The notes beneath the pieces were generated by a model. It was given only the letters and a program-made list of their open reading frames with translations, was not told where the DNA came from and ran no database searches. The translations under genes and the position numbers were made by a program. Source: Haliclystus octoradiatus (lineage: Eukaryota; Cnidaria; Staurozoa; Stauromedusae; Haliclystidae). Taken from it: 64,000 nt of DNA. Shown here in pieces: positions 56,905-64,000 of this stretch. Location: the NCBI GenBank assembly GCA_916610825.1, contig OU744452.1, positions 3,879,543 through 3,943,542 on the forward strand, written 5' to 3'. Each line of letters opens with the position of its first letter. Within the stretch, counting starts at the first letter, position 1.

Positions 56905-58037
56905 TCCTAAAATTATTATCCAACTATTATTCTTCTATCTATCGCAAACTGATTTAAAAATTGGAAACTTCATTTTTCTTTTTATATCAAATTATAATCG
57001 TAGACTATTTGCAAAACGCGTTGAAGAATAAATGGGAAGAATAGGAAGACAAGTAATAAAAACATTTATGTTCTAGCGATAAAGGCTGGTGTGAAAACTA
57101 TTGCCAAATCAATTGGTTTTGGGTGAAAACATTGAAATCCGTTTTGCAAGAGAACATAAAGGTGAGGAAGATCCCCGACACAGACTTTGAGGTTAAGATG
57201 GAAATCATTGAAATATTCAAAAGTTCAGATAATCTTCAAGGGAATAAATAAAGGATATAAGCAGATGTGTTTCATTTGTGCACATGTTGTTTCACATAGA
57301 AGTAATAGATTTCAAATGTCCTTTTGATCCAAATTTAGTTACTATTCATCCAAGAGAAACAAATTTCACAAAGAATATCCCAATAATAAACATCAAAATA
57401 ATACCTTCAGATGTCTCTAACGTCCTCGGAACATCCACCCTGCTTCCAAGTCTTGTTACTTTGAAAAATTAAGTTGATGATGAAAAACTGAGAAAAGGTT
57501 TCTTTAGCTAATTTATATCCGACTTATTTTATTATGCTGTCTGTGCTGGTTTGCAATTAGGTCTATAAATATATAGCATTGTAAAGCTGGCTACTTTTCT
57601 TGATTTCGGTTGGTGATTATTTATATTATGATGGTATATGCGATAAAAACACAATAATTGGTGCAACAGTTTCGATTTAATCTAAAACCATCTTAATCTA
57701 ATTAATTAGAATTTTATATAAACATTCATGTAACTTTTCAACTCTCTTTTTACCTTGTCTTGCCTTGCCTTATCATGATTTACGAAGACATTTATTAATC
57801 GCGATAGCCAGCTACACTTTTGCAAGTGACTTGGGAGGTGTGGCAAATAATTATTAATTACATCTGGAGATATAAATGTTGTCGCTGTATATATTTACTC
57901 ATTTATTGGATGTTGTACGAAGATTATTTTGTTGTTCTTATTTGGAGTTTCAATGATGTGGTATATTTACATACCGGAGGGAATACCTCATCGATTTATT
58001 TGGTGTCAATGTGGCCTAAAATATTTTGAATTAACTT
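56905..58037. other. Non-coding gap
   Basis: No gene recognised. 57632-57662 (gatggtatatgcgataaaaa) has an inverted match near 58690-58715. Confidence 0.45.
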
Positions 58038-58150
58038 TCATAATTACGCTATATCTAACTGTTGTTATCTTGTGTGACATGCGCGATGCTGTCATGTCGA
58101 CCACTCAGGTCGGCAATTTATTCAACAACGACCAGAGGAAATACAGAATG
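58038..58150 (+). repeat. Duplicated 113-bp segment, copy 1
   Basis: Matches 58312-58427 with about eight differences. Both are open in the same frame and read LYLTVVILCDMRD, then VMSTTQVGN, then NNDQ(R/K)KYR. Most differences are silent or conservative. The peptide is not recognised. Confidence 0.75.
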
Positions 58151-58311
58151 TCGGTAATCAATCTAATTGAACATTTTGCCATTGATGAATGGATTTTGGA
58201 TTATTTGTTTTTGGTTGTAATAATTATTTGATTGCATCTGTCTTATAGTATATCCGTAGGCTACTTGGTTTTTCTGCTTGTCATTTGTTCTAAAATATTA
58301 CTATTCCATCC

Positions 58312-58427
58312 TCATAATTTCGCTATATCTAACTGTTGTTATCTTGTGTGACATGCGCGACACTGTCATGTCGACCACACAGGTCGGCAATATATTAAAC
58401 AACGACCAGAAGAAATACAGAGAATGG
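58312..58427 (+). repeat. Duplicated 113-bp segment, copy 2
   Basis: Second copy of 58038-58150, 274 bp downstream, ending in an open frame to 58460. Possible repeated exons or a tandem duplication of a small transposon part. Confidence 0.75.
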
Positions 58428-59254
58428 AAGAAATACCAAGAGACGTTTTGCCACTGTTAAACTATTTTTGATTGTAACTGTTATTTCATTGTGTTTGTAT
58501 CGTATATCCGCACTTAGTTCTTGTGCTAAAATATCTCTCCTGATATTGTTTGCCATTGTTAAAAAGTATAATACCATTACGATAAATTCAAAAGACAAAT
58601 TAATTAGATTTTTATATAAATATTCATGTAACTTTTTATCTCTCTTTTCATCTTGCCTGAAGATTATTATTATCAATTATTGTGTGTTTTTTATCGCATA
58701 TACCATCATGAAATTCATGCCAAGTAAACCTTTACGAAGATGATTATTTATACTTGCCCTAAATAAATGTCATCAAGTCTCTCACAAGAGCAATAAGTCA
58801 ATTGAATGTCCGTGGAACGTGGTGTGCGGACTTTGTAGCAGCAAAATGATGATTAAAATGGATGAAAAGACTGACGTGAGAGTCCAATACTTTAAGAACC
58901 GTAAGAATGACTCCACATACCTCCAACAAAGATACATTGAAACGTTTTGAAAAAAAGCAATAAAAAGGAAAAAACGGAAAAGAAATTTTGACAATGTTTA
59001 GTAATCAAATTCAATACTTACAATTCTGTGAGCCATGCATAAAGAGTGCAGGTCATGAATAACTTATATCAAAATACCACCTGAATATTGTAATATTTTT
59101 TGCAATGAATATTAGATTTTAAAGGGTGTATGTGATGACTGTATTCATAAAGGACACACAAGCGACTCTTCATCTTTGAGGGCATGTACCTGTTGCGTTG
59201 ATAATGAACATGAAGGTGTGTCCATTTGAGTGTCATCATCATCATCATCATCTT
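58428..59254. other. Non-coding gap
   Basis: 58590-58680 partly repeats 57700-57760 (aattaattaga, tatataaa.attcatgtaactttt). A CAT microsatellite at 59238-59252 borders the LINE. No gene seen. Confidence 0.45.
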
Positions 59255-60480
59255 GAGCAACTTACAAGCAGGATTTCAACCAGACAGACGAACATCAATT
59301 GGTGTGCGCCAAGGATGCGTACTGAGTCCTATCCTTTTTATTATCTTTGTCAATGACCTAGCGAAAAATCTATCATGTATTCACACGAATCCAATTTCAT
59401 TGCTAGATCAGAAATTAAATTGTCTCTTGTTTGCTGATGACATTGTATTATTTTCCGAGACCCCAGAAGGTTTACAAGGTAGCCTTAATAAACATTCGAA
59501 TTTTTCAAAAGTGGAAATTAAATATCAACTACAACAAATCCAAGGTTATGCTTTTTCAAAAATCCTCACATTCCGATTGTCCAACTTCTTATCTTAATAA
59601 TGAAATTCTCAATAATGTTTCCTCATACAACTACCTATGTTTTACATTTCATACCTCAAGCAAACCATGATACGGTATAAAAGAAATTTGCCAGAGAGCC
59701 GAAAAAGCCTGGTTTTCGGCAACGCGTTTTTTAAGTAAATCATCTTTAAATTCTGTTGACATTTACAAATCTATTTACCAAATCATGATCAAACCAATTT
59801 TTCTTTACGCTTGCGATGTCTGGGGAGACTCAATCAAACACGAAACTAATAATCCATTGGGGAATTACTACAGAAGAAAATTGTTAAAATATTTTAAAGA
59901 TCCGCCGTAACTCTAGTAACTTGGCCAGCAGGGGGGAGATCTCCTATTCCCTTTACTTATTGATGCTCAATGCAGCATGTACAAATATCTTTTTCGACTA
60001 TTGGCAGCTGATTAATTATCACTACAATCTGGAAAACATGGTTATCAAAGGTAAAATGTTTACTGACAGATCTAGGAATCAAATATCCCAAACTAGCTAA
60101 AAAAGACTTTTCAGATGCCCAAAATAAAAATAAAATTCTAATTGCCATCAAAACTAAATCAGAAGCAAACTTTAAAAAGCAATATACTAATATCGTTTGT
60201 AACAATCATGGAGATCAAAGCAACCAATTAAAATTCTATACAAAAATTAAAAATGGTTTTATCCAGAATATTACCTAAACCTCTGTGATAGCTCTTCACG
60301 TAATTAATGCAATCACGAAGTTAAGAACTAGTTCACATTCTCTGAGAATCCTAACTGGGCGATACAATCATGAACATCGAGATGATAGGCTATGCTTGTT
60401 CTCTGACAGAGGAGAGATCGACGATGAAATTCATTTCCTTTTCTTCTGTTCTTTTAATAAAGACCAGCGTAACAAATAAT
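59255..60480 (+). mobile_element. LINE fragment, RT to C terminus
   Basis: RT words GVRQGCVLSPILFIIFVNDL (59300-59360) and LLFADDIVLFSETPEGLQ (59420-59475) include the catalytic FADD. Then, in a second frame, WKLNINYNKSKVMLF and SSYNYL. At 59690-59830 RAEKAWFSATRF and KPIFLYACDVWG follow. 60285-60479 has LRTSSHSLRILTGRYN and CLFSDRGEIDDEIHFLFFC, the usual C terminus of this jockey/RTE-type group. At least three frame changes. The 5' part is missing. CAT microsatellites lie at both sides (59238 and 60880). Confidence 0.84.
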
Positions 60481-61342
60481 CTACACTGAAGGTGAGACGT
60501 TGATCCATAATTTTAAGTATCTTCCTGTCGCTACCAAACTCACCTTTCTCTTCAATCATAAATGCATAAAGCTGTTTACTTTTCTTGGTTACTTCCTCAA
60601 TAAACCATTCTCGTTACGGCATAAATCATAGTAATCTCATATACTGGGGTTATAATAGCTCAACATTTTATGTTATCTTAATTAATATAATTTAAATGTC
60701 TTTATGACGACGAGTAGATCAATGTGTATAAGATATGCATGTACTGTTTTGGCAGTCAACTTCATTTATTTGTAAATAATACTTCTTTATAAATTTATAT
60801 TAAGCATTTCACATGCACTTACCACACACCTGTATTGTACGGTATATTGGTAATAATAATAAACAAACAAATAAAACATCATCATCATCATCATCATTAT
60901 CATCATTCCTTGTTTGCAAATTGACGGGTACAGTTGATGGTCTTAGCATCTGATGCACATATAAGTGATGAATCATTTCTTTTGCATATTCTGTTACGTA
61001 CAATAAGTACTGGAAAAATTGATTACAAACGGAGATTTATGGAACAATGGAAGGATGCTCTAAAAGCAAAAAAATACTTTCCAAGGCTGTCACTTTCAAT
61101 TGGGATACAGCTCCAGCTGTAAATTAATCTAAATTATTATTCTTGAGGATATTTCGTAGCATTATCTTTTTTAAAGGTGACAGTTGTATTTAATTTCGTA
61201 GCATTATCTTTTTTTAGATTTCTGTTTACCTGTAAGTCTTAAAATTGGATTGACTGCGATGCACCGTATTGCTACTATATTGCTGTCATTGCTTGAATGA
61301 CGGGCAGAGTGGCTTCTGTTCGTTATTTCTAATTCATTTTCT
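60481..61342. other. Non-coding gap
   Basis: A CAT/ATC microsatellite at about 60878-60906. An open frame at 60934-61122 (KIDYKRRFMEQWKDALKAKK) has ordinary composition but no recognised domain; it may be an exon of the NHL gene that follows. Confidence 0.4.
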
Positions 61343-61547
61343 ATGAAAGGCATCATGTTCACAGATGTTGGTTTGCGGAAAGTATGTTTGATTTCATGCG
61401 ACGGTTGCTTAGAATTTGCTCCTGGTTATGGCAAAACTATTAACGCTGATAGGACAGATCCATCATTTCTTCAACCCACGGGAGTGTGTGTTGAGTACAG
61501 CAGTATTTTGATCACAGATTCTGGAGCTGGTGCAGTGAAGTTAGTGA
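61343..61547 (+). pseudogene. NHL-repeat fragment
   Basis: The frame reads IMFTDVGLRKVCLISCDG, then GYGKTINADRTDPSFLQPTG and ILITDSGAGAVKLVI. The D.G...V repeated pattern with FxxPxG is the NHL beta-propeller repeat. About one and a half repeats are visible, so this is one exon or a remnant of a larger protein. The next segment resembles the partner domain that follows NHL repeats in a family of invertebrate proteins linked to transposons. Confidence 0.6.
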
Positions 61548-61550
61548 TAA

Positions 61551-61979
61551 ATGCAACTGTGCCTCTTCCAAATGTGTACAAGGATTTTAATCTGCATGAA
61601 AAAAGGAGAAGCAGAAGCCAAAGCGAGTTTTGAATTTGAAAGAGAGACTGTGAAAATAACTGGGGCATATCTTGATAAGAGTGTGAGAGACGCTAAGCAG
61701 TTGATTGGAAGTGACAAGCAAAAGAATGGACCTGATGGTACAATTTCTTCCAGCACTGTAAAATCACTACAAATGATAGAAGACGGAATGAAAAAATTGG
61801 CAACAAACGTAAACTCAATCAACGACAGCATTTCAATCACTTCTTCTCACAGCACAGACATTCTCTGTTGTATCGACACCAAACGAGATGTCATTTTAGT
61901 ACTTCTTGATTTATCTGCTGCCTTCGATACGGTTGACCAGAAAATTCTTTTGGACAGATTAGAAACAAGTATGGTATAA
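61551..61979 (+). pseudogene. NHL-protein linker running in frame into LINE RT
   Basis: From about 61600 the frame reads a helical segment (KKGEAEAKASFEFERETVKI) and NGPDGTISSSTVKSLQMIEDG. The NGPDGT.S..TV..... block occurs after NHL repeats in many cnidarian and echinoderm proteins. At about 61860 the same frame passes into LINE RT sequence: VILVLLDLSAAFDTVDQKIL, the RT palm. The LINE piece continues in another frame (GKALSWI) to about 62015. The result is a 142-codon chimeric frame. There is no obvious splice site at the junction. Confidence 0.6.
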
Positions 61980-62015
61980 GTGGAAAAGCTCTGTCTTGGA
62001 TTTCATCCAAGTCAT
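61860..62015 (+). mobile_element. Short LINE RT fragment
   Basis: About 150 bp with the RT word LLDLSAAFDTVDQKILLDRL, similar in type to the CR1/L2-like LINE at 20350-20410 (LSAAFDRVDHEILLSRL). Truncated on both sides. Confidence 0.75.
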
Positions 62016-62369
62016 GCATGGAGTTATGCCTTAATGATATCCAAAAATGATATACTAAGAAAACTAATTCTTAAAAGCTATCATTATTTAATCCATTTTG
62101 TATTTTATGTTACAGCCTCTTCTTCACTTTGAACAATTGAATCATTTATTGTCACTTGAACAATTGTTTTTATAGAAACGATTTATTTTGTTTAAATAAA
62201 ATCTGCAAAGAACCCATAGTTAAAGATTATGTAATTCCAATACAGTAATTATTATTGGACTAATACATTGCAGCTAATTTCAAAACGTGAAGCAGGATTG
62301 TGAACTTTTTTATTACCCTCTACAAATAATCAATTTGTGCTTGAGCTTAACAAATATTTTTATTTTTAG
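62016..62369. other. Non-coding gap, possible intron
   Basis: AT-rich, no features recognised. It ends with tatttttag, a possible acceptor. Confidence 0.4.
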
Positions 62370-62402
62370 AAAAACTGGCAAAAAGGAGAAAAAGGAAAGA
62401 AG
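62370..62402 (+). CDS. Candidate small exon (low confidence)
   Basis: 33 bp between tatttttag and gtagtt, purine-rich and coding for lysine/arginine in two frames. With the next candidate exon (62562-62608) it could be the end of the NHL-type gene. No independent support. Confidence 0.2.
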
Positions 62403-62561
62403 GTAGTTTCAAAAATTACATAACTTTGCTATAAAATCACACATAAAGTTTACACATAAAATCCCTTTACAACAATGTAATTGACAAATTGGTATAGCTT
62501 GATAACTTACTCTTTGACTTTCATTTTTTTCTTCTTATTGAACTGATATTTTCAATAACAG

Positions 62562-62608
62562 GTCGATTGAAAAAAGTTGGAAGTGGAATATCAACACCCG
62601 CATACAAG
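62562..62608 (+). CDS. Candidate small exon (low confidence)
   Basis: 47 bp between aataacag and gtacag; one frame reads RLKKVGSGISTPAYK. Its donor overlaps the start of the dispersed repeat that follows (acaaggtacagtg). Confidence 0.2.
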
Positions 62609-62790
62609 GTACAGTGCAACCTGTATATAACGGCCTGCTACGAGAGGTAGATAAATTGACCATTATAGACAGGTGGCCTTTATATACAGGTTTGATTCAA
62701 TAGAAAATACTATTTTAGACATAGCAAAAGTGACCACTATAGACAGGTGGCCGCTGTATAGAGATGACCGTTATAATAACAGGTTTGACT
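62609..62790. repeat. Short dispersed repeat, copy 3 of 3 (longest)
   Basis: 62691-62790 matches 35313-35410 and 40644-40719. The preceding 80 bp repeat the same words (gaccattatagacaggtggcc, tatatacaggttt), so this copy is internally duplicated. Confidence 0.75.
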
Positions 62791-63284
62791 GTACCTTGTT
62801 TATAACTACATCAGTTTACTGAATTGTACTATTTTACAATTTATTATTTTATTTCATAAATTATTCATGTCGTATTCGTTTAATAAGAAATATTTCACTC
62901 AATTTCAAGGAATATCAGTTGTCTTTGTTGGTTGTTACTGACTCGATTCAGTGAATGTTTTTGGTTCACCCTGGTATAAAGTGTCTTTCATGGTACATTA
63001 GAGACATGTGGGATGTTGTCTCTAATCAAACATGTTAAGTCTTGCTATTTCTAGTATGCCTATTTTGCTGTGTTGATTCACTCTGTATATCCCTTTTTGC
63101 ATCGCTTTGTGAAACTCTATCCCTACCATTTATTTGCTTTTTAGTTTTCGTTTCTTACATTTCATTATGTGATTGTACTTTTTTATAACCTATCAACAAA
63201 CCATTCTTTTGCATCATATAGATGTTTAATGTATTGTAGTAAAAAATCATTTTCATTTCTTTTGGGTAAGATAGAGCATAAAAA
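62791..63284. other. Non-coding gap
   Basis: T-rich, no gene recognised before the hAT-like frame. Confidence 0.4.
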
Positions 63285-64000
63285 GAAAACGCTCAAATAC
63301 TGCAGGTGGTTTACAAGTTGGACCTGGTTCGCCTATTCTCAAAAATTTGATGATGCGAAATGTATTCCTTGTGTCTTATTTGGTCATCAATGCTGACATA
63401 GTGGCTCAAAGTTGACAAAATTATTCAACGAGCTGCTCACTAACTGGCAAAGTACAATGACTTGATTAAATAACTACAATAAAGGATCAGAAATACATAA
63501 AATGGATATAGCAAAGGCATCAAATTTTAAACTGATGATGCTTGGCAAAAAGGAAGGCATTCGTACAAACTGTGCACGTCTCTCAACGGAACGAGTGGAT
63601 TATAACCGCTCCATCCTCTGATCAATAATTGAAACAATGGTGTTTGTCCGTAAACAGTGCAAATTGCCTGGAGAGCTCATATATAGAGATGATTCAAAAG
63701 ATCTAGGAATCGGCAATGCAGAACTTTCCAGGCCTTGTTGAAAAAGTGCTGGTGATGTTATTCTTGCTGAACATTTGAGGTCTGCACAAAAAAACGCTAC
63801 ATCTTGTTTAAAGACAATTCAAAATAAATTGATTGGAATTTGTGGTGAACAGGTTTTGAAAGGTATAAAGAGAGATGTTGAAAACTGTAAATTATAATCT
63901 GGATTAGCCAATGAAACATCAGATTGTAGCAAAAAAAACACATGTCAGTCGTTATTAGATAAATCAAACAAACAAAAATTTGTGAACGCTTTGTCCATTT
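63285..64000 (+). pseudogene. hAT-type transposase or ZMYM/P52rIPK-like gene, 5' part, runs off window
   Basis: One frame shows WFTSWTWFAYSQKFDDAKCI and PCVLFG, the TTF-type zinc finger found before hAT transposases. After in-frame stops (63394, 63466, 63619) it continues LFNELLTNWQS, KMDIAKASNFKLMML and IYRDDSKDLG. After 63740 a shifted frame reads SAGDVILAEHLRSAQKNATS and KTIQNKLIGICGEQVL, typical of the DUF4371 region. The catalytic domain would lie beyond 64000. The stops and frameshift show a decayed copy. Confidence 0.78.

Overview
The window is animal nuclear DNA. It is AT-rich and gene-poor, its genes are interrupted by introns with ordinary GT/AG boundaries, and much of it consists of broken retroelements. 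Ty3/Gypsy, BEL/Pao, two kinds of Penelope-like element (PLE), several LINE clades, a hAT relative and a DUF4806-like gene together fit an aquatic invertebrate. I cannot place the phylum from the sequence. No tRNA, rRNA, CRISPR array or bacterial operon was seen.

Layout. 1748-4010 is a broken retroelement with an N-terminal C2H2 finger and a reverse transcriptase (RT), cut off by an antisense LINE fragment (4002-4740). 5886-12020 is a reverse-strand LINE split by a young Gypsy element (6301-10863, 5-bp target duplication). 13706-18462 is the best host gene: a four-exon, 829-residue TRPA ion channel of the pyrexia type, with ankyrin repeats in exons 1-3 and the whole six-helix channel in exon 4. 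18590-25504 is an old non-coding repeat that appears to have been split by a stack: a CR1/L2-like LINE, a 1.06-kb ATT microsatellite, a PLE between 125-bp perfect inverted repeats, and a second 0.5-kb ATT tract. 26390-27232 is a second PLE copy with an inverted 5' part. 27233-36600 is mostly non-coding and carries a short-TIR DNA element, a pair of inverted minisatellites and a second copy of the LINE seen at 5886-12020. 36604-41959 has a terminal exon on the minus strand, remnants of transposase-like genes and a small spliced DUF4806-like gene. 42659-53114 is a chromodomain Gypsy element with a BEL/Pao element inserted in its pol gene. 53115-54625 is a Penelope-type PLE. 55371-64000 is sparse and holds a GC-rich palindromic island, duplicated segments, another LINE, an NHL-repeat gene fragment that runs into LINE RT sequence, and the start of a hAT-like gene at the edge.

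The most interesting signal is a set of hammerhead ribozyme folds. The PLE at 22861-24718 has one in each arm of its inverted repeat, on opposite strands. A diverged relative occurs as a 70-bp-arm palindrome inside intron 2 of the TRPA gene, again with one ribozyme per arm. The two families keep the core (CUGANGA, GAAAC, GUA) and change paired bases of stem I together (CUGU/ACAG against UUGU/ACAA). That supports a real RNA fold and points to a small ribozyme-bearing foldback element that may have moved with PLE machinery.

A second theme is decay that keeps frames open. The BEL element has a 1564-residue open frame but lacks the RNase H region. The Gypsy element around it has an open integrase-chromodomain frame that lacks the middle of the integrase core. 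Both may be non-autonomous yet expressed. Functions are inferred from motifs read by eye; no database search was run.
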